From: Buttiauxella agrestis ATCC 33320
GTDB lineage: Bacteria > Pseudomonadota > Gammaproteobacteria > Enterobacterales > Enterobacteriaceae
Direction of reading: 5' to 3'
DNA length: 64,000 nt
Assembly (NCBI GenBank): GCA_024169445.1
Contig: JALKFA010000001.1
Location: forward strand, 3,720,001 to 3,784,000
The notes beneath the pieces were generated by a model that saw nothing but the letters and a program-made list of their open reading frames with translations, had not been told where the DNA came from and made no database searches. Position 1 is the stretch's first letter; the number at the start of each line of letters is the position of its first letter. Both the position numbers and the translations under genes were made by a program. Below are positions 19,308 to 28,079 of the stretch, piece by piece.

Positions 19308-20635
19308 GCCGCGACCTCCAGCGAGCCACGTTGCCAGACGCATTTACCGTTTACCCAGGTGTGCCAGATGTTACGGTCATCGCCGAGCGTCATCAGCACG
19401 AACAACTTTTCATAAATATCCCGACTGTTGGCGTAGCGCAGTTTCTGCAATGGCGTTACGGCTAAGTCCAGCACCACAAAATCCGCCTCTTTACCGGGCA
19501 GGAAGTTGCCGATTTTGTCATCCAGATCCAGCGCGTGTGCACCGCCCAATGTGGCGTGATAAAACGCTTCGCTAGCGCACAGACGGTATCCTTGCAGTTG
19601 GGCAACTTTGTACGCTTCGGCCAGGGTTTGTAGCATGTTAAAGGTGGTGCCTGCGCCAACGTCGGTACCAATCCCCATGCGGATCCCCCGCTCATGGCAC
19701 TGTTTGAGGTTAAACAGCCCGCTGCCGAGAAACAGATTTGAGGTTGGGCAAAAGGCGATGGCCGATTCAGTGCGGTGCAGGCAATCCCATTCACACTCTT
19801 GCAAATGGATGGCGTGAGCAAACACGCTGCGTTTTCCGGTGAGTTGGTACTGGTGATAAACGCCAAGATAGCTTTCAGAGTCGGGCCACAGGTTTTTCAC
19901 CCATTCCACTTCGGCACTGTTTTCACTTAAATGGGTATGCAGCCAGGTATCGGGAAATTCTTCGCGCAGTGTCTGCACCACTTTGAGTAATTCAGGTGAA
20001 GATGTCGGCGCAAAACGCGGCGTCAGCGCATAGTTCAGGCGCCCTTTTTTATGCCAGCGCTGAATCAACTCACGCGTTTGCTGATAACTTTGCGCCGGTG
20101 TTTCGGTAAGATATTCCGGCGCGTTGCGATCCATCATCACTTTGCCCGCAATGATGCGCATGGAAAGATGTTCTGCCGCGCTGAAAAGCGCTTCCACCGA
20201 CTGCGGATGAACCGTGCCAAAAACCAATGCGGTGGTGGTACCGTTGCTCAACAGTTGGCCAAGGAAAAATGCTGACATTTTCGCGGCGTACGAACTGTCC
20301 TGATATTGGCTCTCAACCGGGAAAGTGTAAGTTTGTAGCCATTCGAGTAACTGCTCGCCATACGCGCCTATCATTTCTGTTTGCGGATAATGCAGGTGGG
20401 TATCAACAAAGCCGGGAATGATTAATTTGCCGCGATAATCGAGATAATCACTTTCGCTACGCAAATGCATGCGCCCTTCTTCCCATGGCAACAAAGCCAC
20501 CACCGTACCACCATCAATAAATAACAACGCATCATCATGGTGACGCGCATTCGCCAGCAACTCGTCAGGACGAGTTCCGGTTTGGGTTATATCGAAGAAC
20601 TGGCCGCGTAACGCCTGCGTGTAATTAACTGTCAT
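19304..20635 (-). CDS. guaD: GuaD, guanine deaminase
   Basis: 443 aa amidohydrolase. Zinc ligands and active-site motifs: VDTHLHYPQTEMIG, THLSENSAEV, FAHAIHL and IGTDVGAGTTFN. It deaminates guanine to xanthine plus ammonia, the substrate for the next genes. The start at MTVNYTQALRG has AGG at good spacing; an ATG two codons earlier (20641) is also possible. First gene of guaD-xdhABC, about 30 nt downstream of the predicted sigma-54 transcription start. Confidence 0.93.
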   Translation of the reverse strand: MTVNYTQALRGQFFDITQTGTRPDELLANARHHDDALLFIDGGTVVALLPWEEGRMHLRSESDYLDYRGKLIIPGFVDTHLHYPQTEMIGAYGEQLLEWLQTYTFPVESQYQDSSYAAKMSAFFLGQLLSNGTTTALVFGTVHPQSVEALFSAAEHLSMRIIAGKVMMDRNAPEYLTETPAQSYQQTRELIQRWHKKGRLNYALTPRFAPTSSPELLKVVQTLREEFPDTWLHTHLSENSAEVEWVKNLWPDSESYLGVYHQYQLTGKRSVFAHAIHLQECEWDCLHRTESAIAFCPTSNLFLGSGLFNLKQCHERGIRMGIGTDVGAGTTFNMLQTLAEAYKVAQLQGYRLCASEAFYHATLGGAHALDLDDKIGNFLPGKEADFVVLDLAVTPLQKLRYANSRDIYEKLFVLMTLGDDRNIWHTWVNGKCVWQRGSLEVAA

Positions 20636-20676
20636 CGCCATGCCTGTAATGGTTTTGTGAAGAATGAGTTAATGAT

Positions 20677-20692
20677 TGCAATGTTGATGCCA
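20677..20692 (-). promoter_or_regulatory. sigma-54 (-24/-12) promoter of guaD-xdhABC
   Basis: On the minus strand the sequence is TGGCAT-CAACA-TTGCA. GG and GC are separated by exactly 10 nt, the fixed geometry of RpoN promoters. The predicted start near 20666 gives a leader of about 25-31 nt before guaD. NtrC-type sites lie about 190-240 bp upstream, the expected place for an enhancer. Confidence 0.8.
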
Positions 20693-20778
20693 CATTGAGG
20701 TTTGTCTTTAATCTTTTTTATAACAGTAGCTTAGAATACATTTTCCTTTGCTGCGCAACATTTAAGCAACTTTAGAGA

Positions 20779-20814
20779 AGGCAATCGGTTGCCTTTGGTC
20801 GCAATCGGTTGCCT
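20779..20814. promoter_or_regulatory. tandem PurR/LacI-family operator-like boxes
   Basis: Two near-identical 16-mers, 20 bp apart (two helical turns): AGGCAATCGGTTGCCT (20779-20794) and TCGCAATCGGTTGCCT (20799-20814). The first fits the known PurR consensus ANGCAANCGNTTNCNT at every fixed position; the second misses only the first A. The GG in the centre differs from typical PurR sites, so another LacI-family regulator is possible. They lie between the NtrC sites and the guaD promoter. Confidence 0.65.
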
Positions 20815-20857
20815 TTTGGTATTATTAGTTGAGGATGCAAAAATCCGCGGGGTCTCA

Positions 20858-20906
20858 TGCACCAGAAAGTTGCACACGGCAGATACCGCTGCACCAGCAG
20901 CGTGCA
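20858..20906. promoter_or_regulatory. pair of NtrC-type enhancer sites
   Basis: TGCACC-AGAAA-GTTGCA (20858-20874) and TGCACC-AGCAG-CGTGCA (20890-20906). Each matches the NtrC dyad TGCACC-N5-GGTGCA with one mismatch. Their centres are 32 bp apart (three helical turns), the same spacing as the strong glnA enhancer. Most likely the nitrogen-responsive enhancer of the sigma-54 promoter at 20677-20692. Confidence 0.7.
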
Positions 20907-20954
20907 GGCCCTTGCAACGTCGTTTTTAGCACAAAGTTGAATTATCACTAACTG

Positions 20955-20976
20955 CCTTAGCATGCTAAGGTATTAC
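20955..20976 (+). promoter_or_regulatory. ydfG promoter with SlyA-like palindrome
   Basis: Perfect 16 bp palindrome CCTTAGCATGCTAAGG (20955-20970), followed directly by TATTAC (20971-20976), a plausible -10 about 30 bp before the ydfG ATG. The core TTAGCATGCTAA differs from the known SlyA consensus TTAGCAAGCTAA at one central base. A factor bound here would block the -10/-35 spacer. Confidence 0.6.
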
Positions 20977-21004
20977 CAAACAAAAACCTTTGAGGAACAG
21001 TGAG

Positions 21005-21754
21005 ATGATTATTTTGGTGACCGGTGCAACTTCCGGATTTGGTGAGAGTATTACTCGTCGTTTCGTACAACAGGGTCATAAAGTCATTGCTACTGGACGC
21101 CGTCAGGAACGTCTGCAAGAGCTCAAAGATGAGCTGGGTGAAAGCATCATTACGCTGCAACTTGATGTGCGTAACCGTGCGGCTATCGAAGTGGCGATGG
21201 AACAGTTACCGGCGGCCTGGCGCAACATTGATGTGCTGGTGAATAATGCGGGCCTGGCGCTGGGTATGGAACCGGCTCATAAAGCGGACCCGGATGACTG
21301 GGAAACGATGATTGATACCAACAACAAAGGCCTCGTGTATATGACGCGCGCCGTGCTGCCTGGCATGGTCGAGCGTGATCGCGGTCATATTATTAATATC
21401 GGTTCTACCGCGGCTAACTGGCCATATGCTGGTGGCAACGTGTACGGGGCCACGAAAGCATTTGTGCGCCAGTTCAGCCTGAACTTACGTACCGATCTGC
21501 ATAAGACGGCAATCCGCGTGACGGATATCGAGCCTGGTTTGGTCGGCGGTACTGAGTTTTCCAATGTACGTTTCAAAGGTGATGACGGCAAAGTCGAGAA
21601 AACCTATGAAAACGCCAACGCTTTAACCCCTGAAGATGTGACCGAAGCGGTTTGGTGGGTGGCGACACTGCCTAAACACGTCAACATCAATACGCTTGAG
21701 ATGATGCCGGTTAGCCAGACGTTTGCTGGATTAAGCATTCACCGCGAAGGTTAA
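21005..21754 (+). CDS. ydfG: YdfG, NADP-dependent 3-hydroxy acid dehydrogenase
   Basis: 249 aa short-chain dehydrogenase. Visible are the nucleotide-binding VTGATSGFGES, VNNAGLALG, and the catalytic Ser/Tyr/Lys in GSTAANW...YGATKAFVR. E. coli YdfG oxidises L-allo-threonine and serine and reduces malonic semialdehyde. The start MIILVTGAT follows SD GAGGAACAGTGAG; an in-frame upstream codon would cover this SD. Confidence 0.95.
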   Translation: MIILVTGATSGFGESITRRFVQQGHKVIATGRRQERLQELKDELGESIITLQLDVRNRAAIEVAMEQLPAAWRNIDVLVNNAGLALGMEPAHKADPDDWETMIDTNNKGLVYMTRAVLPGMVERDRGHIINIGSTAANWPYAGGNVYGATKAFVRQFSLNLRTDLHKTAIRVTDIEPGLVGGTEFSNVRFKGDDGKVEKTYENANALTPEDVTEAVWWVATLPKHVNINTLEMMPVSQTFAGLSIHREG

Positions 21755-21847
21755 TCACCTTGTCCATATTCGAAGGGATTTCGGGTATGGGCGACCGTGC
21801 AAATAAATGTTAAATTTGCACGGTTCTTCCAAAAAAAGAAAAATTTA

Positions 21848-22534
21848 ATGCTACCGTCAACATTGCTTAACCCCACTCAGCCCGTTAACCAACAAATCTA
21901 TCGCATTTTGCGTCGCGATATTGTGCGTTGCCTGATTCCACCAGGTACGCCGCTGTCTGAAAAAGAAGTGGCAATCCGCTTTGAAGTGTCCCGCCAACCG
22001 GTTCGTGAAGCCTTTATCAAACTGGCGGAAACTGGCCTGGTGCAAATTCGCCCGCAGCGTGGAACTTACGTTAATAAGATTTCCGTCAGCCATGTTAAGA
22101 ACGGCTGCTTTATCCGTGAAGCGATTGAGCGTGCGGTAGCGAAGCGTGCGGCAAGTATGGCGACAGACGAGCACCTTTATATGCTCGAGCAATTGCTGAA
22201 CCAACAACGCACCGCCATTGACCGCAACCAGTTAGACGACTTTTTCCAGTTAGATGACGAATTTCACCAGCAACTGGCGCTGGTAGCCGATTGTAGCCTG
22301 GCCTGGGACACGGTCGAAAACATCAAAGCGACGATGGACCGGGTGCGTTATATGAGCCTTGATCACGTTTCGCCACCAGAGATGCTGCTCGCACAACATT
22401 ACGATATTTTCGACGCCTTAAAACGCCATGATGAAGACGGTGTGGATCAGGCGATGTACCGCCATCTGCATGAGATTAGCCAGTCGATATTATTGATTCG
22501 TAAAGAGAAGCGTGACTGGTTTAGTGAAGAGTAA
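21848..22534 (+). CDS. rspR: RspR (YdfH), GntR/FadR-family repressor
   Basis: 228 aa. N-terminal winged helix ([20 protein letters not shown]) and C-terminal FCD ligand domain with the conserved DDEFHQQL metal/ligand motif. Nearly identical in pattern to E. coli YdfH, which represses rspAB. The ATG at 21848 follows an A-rich leader with only a weak SD. An in-frame upstream start at 21797 would precede the conserved [17 protein letters not shown] by too much. Confidence 0.92.
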   Translation: MLPSTLLNPTQPVNQQIYRILRRDIVRCLIPPGTPLSEKEVAIRFEVSRQPVREAFIKLAETGLVQIRPQRGTYVNKISVSHVKNGCFIREAIERAVAKRAASMATDEHLYMLEQLLNQQRTAIDRNQLDDFFQLDDEFHQQLALVADCSLAWDTVENIKATMDRVRYMSLDHVSPPEMLLAQHYDIFDALKRHDEDGVDQAMYRHLHEISQSILLIRKEKRDWFSEE

Positions 22535-22555
22535 TGTTTGAAGAAGAATGATTGA

Positions 22556-22581
22556 AGTCTCGCCCGTCACCGGGCGAGACT
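22556..22581. terminator. hairpin between rspR and ydfI
   Basis: Perfect 11 bp stem AGTCTCGCCCG / CGGGCGAGACT with a TCAC loop between convergent genes. It lacks a T-run on either side, so termination is inferred from position and stem strength. Confidence 0.6.
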
Positions 22582-22593
22582 AGTACGCAATAT

Positions 22594-24045
22594 TTAGAAC
22601 TTAGCTACTGTCGCTTTCGCACCGTTTTCACGTAACGCCAAATAACTCTCAGTGACTCGCTGAACGAATTTCTCGTTAGCTGGCAGATCCTCACCAAAGA
22701 TAGTTTTCAGCCCCAGCAGAGCTTTAACACGGGTTTCCCCTTCTTTGCTTGACGCCACCGCTTGCTGAATCGCCGGCAGCAATGGATCGCTCACTTCAAT
22801 TGGATTACCCTGCTCATCAACACCGCCAACATAACGCATCCAACCTGCAACACCCAGCGCCAACAGATCAAACTGACTACCGTTTGCCAGATGCCAACGA
22901 ATGGAGTCTAACCAACGTTGTGGCAGCTTCTGGCTACCGTCCATGGCAATTTGCCAGGTACGGTGGCGCAGTGCCGGGTTGGTGTAACGGGCAATTAATG
23001 AATCCGCATATTTTGCCAGATCAACACCCTGCACGGTTAAGGTAGGTGCTTGTTGTTGCAGCATTAATGCCTTAGCAGTCCGACGGTAGTTTTCATCCTG
23101 CATACATTCAGAAATATGCTGATAACCCGCCAGGTAACCCAGGTAAGCCAGGAAGGAGTGGCTGCCGTTGAGCATGCGAAGTTTCATTTCTTCGTATGGC
23201 AGAACGTCTTTTACGAGTTCCGCGCCTGCTTTTTCCCATTCAGGACGGCCAGCAACGAAGTTATCTTCGATGACCCACTGACGGAAAGGTTCGCAAGCCA
23301 CAGCCGCAGGATCAGCAACGCCGGTCGCTTGTGCCACTTGTTCCAGCGTTTCAGCCGTAACCGCTGGCACAATGCGGTCAACCATGGTGGATGGGAATGT
23401 CACATTCGCTTGGATCCACGCCGCCAGTTCCGGGTTCAACGCCTGCGCATAGGCAGTAATAACGTTACGGGTGACATGACCGTTTTCAGGCATGTTGTCA
23501 CAAGACATCACGCTAAATGCTGGCAGACCCGCAGCTTTACGGCGCGCCAGCGCTTCAACAATCACACCTGGCGCAGATTTTGGCTGCTGTGGATTAGCAA
23601 GATCATGGGCGATTAACGGGTGGTCCAGCAGGATGGTGCCGGTAGCTGGAGTGTGGCAATAGCCTTTTTCAGTCACGGTCAGGGAAACAATGGCCACTTC
23701 AGGTTGGGTCAGTGCACTAAATACCGCTTCCAGACCATCGACCTGCGCATGAATGGCGTCTTTCACCACACCCACTACGCGGCAATGCCAGGCGTCGGCA
23801 GACATTTCTGCCACGCTATAAAGGTTGTCCTGCTGCTTCAAATCAGCAATTTGCTGCTCGCCACCAATCAAATTGACTTCGCAGTAACCCCAGTCGCTAC
23901 CATGTTCATTAGCCAGGATGTCGGCATAAACTGCCTGATGTGCGCGATGGAACGCACCAAAACCCAGATGAACGATGCGTGATACCAGTTTGCTACGGTC
24001 ATATTTCGGGAGAATAGCTTTTGCAGATAAGAGTTTGTTTTCCAT
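22594..24045 (-). CDS. ydfI: YdfI, mannonate/fructuronate oxidoreductase-like (mannitol dehydrogenase family)
   Basis: 483 aa polyol-specific long-chain dehydrogenase. N-terminal Rossmann motif [14 protein letters not shown], active-site stretch [10 protein letters not shown], and C-terminal [16 protein letters not shown] with the catalytic lysine. Sequence follows E. coli YdfI closely. The likely reaction is fructuronate/mannonate interconversion with NAD. A 24 bp inverted repeat lies 38-61 bp upstream. E. coli ydfZ, which precedes ydfI there, is absent. Confidence 0.92.
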   Translation of the reverse strand: MENKLLSAKAILPKYDRSKLVSRIVHLGFGAFHRAHQAVYADILANEHGSDWGYCEVNLIGGEQQIADLKQQDNLYSVAEMSADAWHCRVVGVVKDAIHAQVDGLEAVFSALTQPEVAIVSLTVTEKGYCHTPATGTILLDHPLIAHDLANPQQPKSAPGVIVEALARRKAAGLPAFSVMSCDNMPENGHVTRNVITAYAQALNPELAAWIQANVTFPSTMVDRIVPAVTAETLEQVAQATGVADPAAVACEPFRQWVIEDNFVAGRPEWEKAGAELVKDVLPYEEMKLRMLNGSHSFLAYLGYLAGYQHISECMQDENYRRTAKALMLQQQAPTLTVQGVDLAKYADSLIARYTNPALRHRTWQIAMDGSQKLPQRWLDSIRWHLANGSQFDLLALGVAGWMRYVGGVDEQGNPIEVSDPLLPAIQQAVASSKEGETRVKALLGLKTIFGEDLPANEKFVQRVTESYLALRENGAKATVAKF

Positions 24046-24082
24046 TTTTACAACTCGCTGTGTAGTAACTTGGGGACAGCTA

Positions 24083-24106
24083 CAGACTACCTGCTATGGT
24101 AGTCTG
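24083..24106. promoter_or_regulatory. candidate RspR operator upstream of ydfI
   Basis: CAGACTACC-TGCTAT-GGTAGTCTG, a perfect 9 bp inverted repeat with a 6 nt spacer, 38-61 bp before the ydfI start. On the minus strand it reads ACTACCATAG; the nonamer ACTACCATA recurs upstream of rspA (27956-27964). No T-run follows, so it is unlikely to be the ydfJ terminator. Confidence 0.5.
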
Positions 24107-24185
24107 CATTTTGATTTGAATTAAACTTTAGCCATTTGGTATGACACGAAATTCAAAGTTGTATAACAACTCATGGTTTGCGCTT

Positions 24186-25586
24186 TCACACATGCAGGCC
24201 TTTTACCGCGCGCTGTGATTTTGGCGTTTCAGCGGCATCTTCCAGTACGCTGAGGTCGCGGTCTCTGACTTCCGGCATCAGCAGTGCTGAAATCAAACCA
24301 ACGACAGAGTAAGCAATCATCATCACTACAATCGGCCACCAGGAATCGGTCATGTTGACGAAAATACCCGCCAGCACCGGGCCAAAGCCGACGGCTACCA
24401 GACCACCTGCCTCTTTAGATATTGCCATTCGGGTAAAGCGATTACGCGAACCAAACATTTCTGCCATGGTGATATTTTCCAGAGCAAACAGCCCCAGTAC
24501 CGCCACATTATGAATAATGATGATCGAGGCCATAATCACATTCACCTCGTTGCTCTTATCCATAATCATCGACAGCATTGGATACGCGAGAATAATCGAG
24601 GAGATACTGACGATAATATAAGGAACACGACGCCCTATTTTATCGGACAGCCAGCCGAGGAATGGAATGGTAAAGAAGCCAATCACGGAGCTAATCATCA
24701 GGGCATCGGTCGGTACACTTTTCTCAAACAGCAGTGTCTGTACGAGGTAACCGGCGAGGAAGGTTTGAATCAGCCCTGAGTTACCCGCCTGACCAAAGCG
24801 CAGCCCTGTAGCCAGCCAGAATGATTTACTGGTGAACATCGCACCCAAAGAATGGGTTTTATCCGCGGCTTGTTTTGCCGCCGCAGTGTTCCCTGCTTCG
24901 TCGTTTACTTTCTCAAATACCGGGCTTTCTTTGAGGTTCATACGCAGCCAGATGGCAAAAATCATCACCACTACACTTGCGAGGAACGGCACACGCCAGC
25001 CCCAGGCCAACAACTCTTCTTTTGACAGGAAGAAGAACATGATGGCCCAGATAGCGGTCGCAGATAATGTGCCGCAGTTAGTCCCCATCGCCACCAGCGA
25101 AGAAATAATGCCGCGCTTACCTTTTGGCGCATATTCAGCAAGCATGGTTCCGGCACCGGATATTTCGGCACCCGCACCCAATCCCTGAATAATACGCAGC
25201 AACACCAGTAACATCGGCGCAAAGATACCAATTTGCGCGTAGGTCGGTAACACGCCAATTAAGGTGGTACAGATCCCCATCATGGTGATGGTAATAAACA
25301 ACACTCTCTTACGACCAATGGTGTCCCCCATGCGGCCAAAGAAGAAAGCCCCCGCGATACGGGCGATGTAACCGGCTCCATAAGTCCCCATCGCCAGGAT
25401 AAGTGCCATAGCGGCAGATTGTTCCGGGAAGAAGATTTCGTGGAAAACCAGTGCCGCCCCAAGGGAGTACAACTGGAAATCCATGAATTCCAGCGCGGTT
25501 CCCAGCCAACCGGAAACCGCGGCTTTAACTAAATCGGATGTACTTCTTTCAGGCTGACTATTATTTAGCTCTATTTTTGTATTCAT
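24186..25586 (-). CDS. ydfJ: YdfJ, MFS metabolite:proton symporter
   Basis: 466 aa, 12 predicted membrane helices, with the MFS loop motif GRMGDTIGRKRVL after helix 2 and its echo LSDKIGRRVPY after helix 8. Belongs to the ShiA/ProP-type metabolite:H+ symporters; the substrate is probably a sugar acid given its neighbours. The gene is full length. In E. coli K-12 ydfJ is cut off by the Qin prophage. Start MNTKIELNN, with a moderate SD (AGAGAACAG). Confidence 0.9.
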   Translation of the reverse strand: MNTKIELNNSQPERSTSDLVKAAVSGWLGTALEFMDFQLYSLGAALVFHEIFFPEQSAAMALILAMGTYGAGYIARIAGAFFFGRMGDTIGRKRVLFITITMMGICTTLIGVLPTYAQIGIFAPMLLVLLRIIQGLGAGAEISGAGTMLAEYAPKGKRGIISSLVAMGTNCGTLSATAIWAIMFFFLSKEELLAWGWRVPFLASVVVMIFAIWLRMNLKESPVFEKVNDEAGNTAAAKQAADKTHSLGAMFTSKSFWLATGLRFGQAGNSGLIQTFLAGYLVQTLLFEKSVPTDALMISSVIGFFTIPFLGWLSDKIGRRVPYIIVSISSIILAYPMLSMIMDKSNEVNVIMASIIIIHNVAVLGLFALENITMAEMFGSRNRFTRMAISKEAGGLVAVGFGPVLAGIFVNMTDSWWPIVVMMIAYSVVGLISALLMPEVRDRDLSVLEDAAETPKSQRAVKGLHV

Positions 25587-25649
25587 TTTTCTGTTCTCTG
25601 CAATTTGTCGTTGTAGGTACAGCAAATATTCGGGTTCAGAGGTTGTTGC

Positions 25650-26663
25650 TTAGAATTTCAATAGGACCTTGCAGCATTGCTTTTGGTCTTTCTCGAAGAG
25701 TTCCATTGCATCAAGCACCTGTGTGTAGGCGTACTGGTGGGTGATGAGTTTCTCCGGTTGGATCTTCCGCTCAGTCATCCAGTTAATGACCATTGGGAAT
25801 CGATTACTGTTAAGGCGCGAACTATAAATAGTCAGTTCTTTGCTAGTGATGGCCTGCTGGCTCAGAACACAGGGATCAGAAGAGAATCCCATAATGCCAA
25901 TACGTGCCGCAGGCGAGGCAATGCCGATAGCTTCCGGCAAAATCGAAGGATGACAGGCAGCGTCAATGATAAGCGTCGGGCGAATGCCCAGTTTTTCGAG
26001 TTCGGTTTTCAACTCAATATGAGTGTTGTTGATGACCCGGTCAGCACCATTGGCTTTCGCCATATCCAGGCGTTCATCAATACGATCAGCAACAATGATT
26101 TCTTTCACGCCGTAAACACCGCGCAGTGCCTGAATCGAGGTTAACCCCATTGGGCCTGCGCCATAGACAAGCGCCGTATCCAGCGGGCCAGGATTCATCT
26201 GGCTACAAATGTTTGCCGCAATGGTAAACGGCTCGACCATGGTGGCTTCGTTATCGGGAATACTGTCTGGCACCCGATGTGCATTGTTGGCAGGCAAAGT
26301 GACATATTCGCTAAACCCGCCATCGCGATGTACGCCAACCACCTGAAGTTCAGCGCAAACATTTGGCCGCCCGACTAAACACGGATAGCAATGACCGCAA
26401 CTCACCACCGGGTCGCCAACCACGCGCTCGCCAATGCGTGAAGACTCAACACCTTCACCCACCGCATCTATGTGGCCGAAAAACTCATGTCCAATGACGC
26501 GTGGGTATTTAGCAAACGGGTTATGGCCACGATAAATATGCACATCGGAACCACAAATACCGGCGCTGCTCACACGAATACGCACTTCTCCCGGTTGTGG
26601 TTGTGGAACGGGACGTTCTTCAATGACCAATTTTTCAGGCTGCTGTATGGTTACGCTTTTCAT
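25650..26663 (-). CDS. rspB: RspB, zinc-type alcohol dehydrogenase family oxidoreductase
   Basis: 337 aa MDR-family dehydrogenase. Catalytic zinc ligands are in AGICGSDVHIYRGHNP and GHEFFG; the structural-zinc region is CGHCYPCLVGRPNVC. The nucleotide loop is VYGAGPMGLT. By homology it oxidises a sugar acid such as L-gulonate. It starts 14 nt after rspA with SD GGAGAG, so the two are one operon. The name derives from starvation-sensing studies in E. coli. Confidence 0.93.
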   Translation of the reverse strand: MKSVTIQQPEKLVIEERPVPQPQPGEVRIRVSSAGICGSDVHIYRGHNPFAKYPRVIGHEFFGHIDAVGEGVESSRIGERVVGDPVVSCGHCYPCLVGRPNVCAELQVVGVHRDGGFSEYVTLPANNAHRVPDSIPDNEATMVEPFTIAANICSQMNPGPLDTALVYGAGPMGLTSIQALRGVYGVKEIIVADRIDERLDMAKANGADRVINNTHIELKTELEKLGIRPTLIIDAACHPSILPEAIGIASPAARIGIMGFSSDPCVLSQQAITSKELTIYSSRLNSNRFPMVINWMTERKIQPEKLITHQYAYTQVLDAMELFEKDQKQCCKVLLKF

Positions 26664-26677
26664 AGTTTTCTCTCCTG

Positions 26678-27892
26678 TTACCAGTTCCACAAGGTGCCAT
26701 CTTCAAGGCGTGCGACCGGCAAGTAAGCAGGTTCGTAGGGGTATTTCGCGGCCAGTTTTTCGTCGAACTCAATTCCGATGCCCGGTTTTTCACCCGGGTG
26801 CATGTAGCCATTGTCGAACGTCCAGTTGTGTGGGAACACTTCGAGCATTTGTTCGGAGTAACCCATGTATTCCTGCACGCCGAAGTTCGGTACCCACAAG
26901 TCAAAGTGCAGCGCCGCAGCGTGGCAAATTGGCGAAAGGTCAGAGGGCCCATGCGAACCGGTGCGCACCTGGTAAAGCGAAGCAAAGTCGGCAATTCGGC
27001 GCATCCCACTGATGCCGCCCGCGTGAGTGATGGTGGTGCGGATGTAATCGATAAGCTGTTCTTCGATAAGTTGTTTACAGTCCCAGATGCTGTTAAATAC
27101 TTCGCCCACTGCGATCGGCGTAACGGTGTGTTGACGAATTAAACGGAAGCACTCCTGGTTTTCGGCAGGTGTCGGGTCCTCCATCCAGAACAAGCGGTGT
27201 TCTTCGATGCTCTTACCAAAGCGCGCAGCTTCGATTGGCGTCAGACGGTGGTGCATGTCATGCAGCAGATGTTCGTTAAAACCAAATTTATTGCGCACCG
27301 CTTCGAAAAGCTTCGGTGTGAAATCGAGGTATTTTTCAGTGGACCACAGCTGTTCTTCCGGCCAGTCGCCTTTGGTTGCTGGTTCGTAAGCCTGCCCTTT
27401 TCCTTTTGCCATGCCGTAGGTCGTTTTCATGCCGGGCACACCGCACTGCACGCGAATGGCTTTGAAACCCAACTCTTTGTGACGCGCGTAGTCGTCCAGT
27501 ACCTCGTCGATGGAATGGCCGGTGGTGTGGCAGTAAACCATCACTCCTTCACGGGATGCGCCACCCAACAATTGGTATAGCGGCATGTTGGCGGCTTTGG
27601 CTTTAATGTCCCATAACGCCACGTCGACCGCCGAAATTGCCGACATAGTGACAGGGCCACGACGCCAGTACGCGCCTTTATAGAAGAACTGCCAGATATC
27701 TTCGATGCGATGTGCATCACGGCCAATTAACTGCGGGCAGACATGATCTTTGAGGTAGGAGGCGACAGACAACTCGCGGCCATTTAACGTGGCATCGCCC
27801 AGCCCGGTGAGTCCATCGTCAGTAGTAATTTTTAGCGTGACAAAGTTACGTCCAGGGCAAGTGACAAAAACTTCTGCTTTTACAATCTTCAT
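26678..27892 (-). CDS. rspA: RspA, mannonate dehydratase-like enolase superfamily protein
   Basis: 404 aa mandelate racemase/enolase superfamily member of the ManD type. Metal-binding acids occur in [19 protein letters not shown] and AVGEVFNS; catalytic Tyr/His candidates are in VYCHTTG and RTGSHGPSD. Some members dehydrate D-mannonate slowly. The start [17 protein letters not shown] matches E. coli RspA. First gene of rspA-rspB, with ydfJ and ydfI on the same strand downstream. Confidence 0.93.
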   Translation of the reverse strand: MKIVKAEVFVTCPGRNFVTLKITTDDGLTGLGDATLNGRELSVASYLKDHVCPQLIGRDAHRIEDIWQFFYKGAYWRRGPVTMSAISAVDVALWDIKAKAANMPLYQLLGGASREGVMVYCHTTGHSIDEVLDDYARHKELGFKAIRVQCGVPGMKTTYGMAKGKGQAYEPATKGDWPEEQLWSTEKYLDFTPKLFEAVRNKFGFNEHLLHDMHHRLTPIEAARFGKSIEEHRLFWMEDPTPAENQECFRLIRQHTVTPIAVGEVFNSIWDCKQLIEEQLIDYIRTTITHAGGISGMRRIADFASLYQVRTGSHGPSDLSPICHAAALHFDLWVPNFGVQEYMGYSEQMLEVFPHNWTFDNGYMHPGEKPGIGIEFDEKLAAKYPYEPAYLPVARLEDGTLWNW

Positions 27893-27955
27893 TCGGATTC
27901 CCTTACAACACATTGGTCGACAGTCTTCAATGCATGTAAAACTACGTCACTGCCA

Positions 27956-27972
27956 ACTACCATACAAGTATG
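27956..27972. promoter_or_regulatory. candidate RspR site upstream of rspA
   Basis: ACTACCATA (27956-27964) overlaps the palindrome CATAC-AA-GTATG (27961-27972), 64-80 bp upstream of the rspA ATG. A second ACTAC lies at 27941. The nonamer is shared with the ydfI upstream palindrome, which suggests common control by RspR. Confidence 0.45.
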
Positions 27973-28079
27973 CTTATTGAATTTTAGCGTGTTGAGTCAC
28001 AATTAATTTGTGACTCTTGCGTAGTGTTTCAGTGGGAATGCGAGAAAAGCAGGAAGATTATCCGAAGGGAAATGACGTA

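Noticed and set aside
15536-20635. possible aldehyde oxidoreductase rather than xanthine dehydrogenase
   Set aside because: Co-transcription with guaD and xdhC and the FeS/FAD plus Moco two-subunit layout favour a purine substrate.
24083-24106. terminator of ydfJ
   Set aside because: The stem is strong but has no T-run in the minus direction, and its position upstream of ydfI plus the motif shared with rspA favour an operator.
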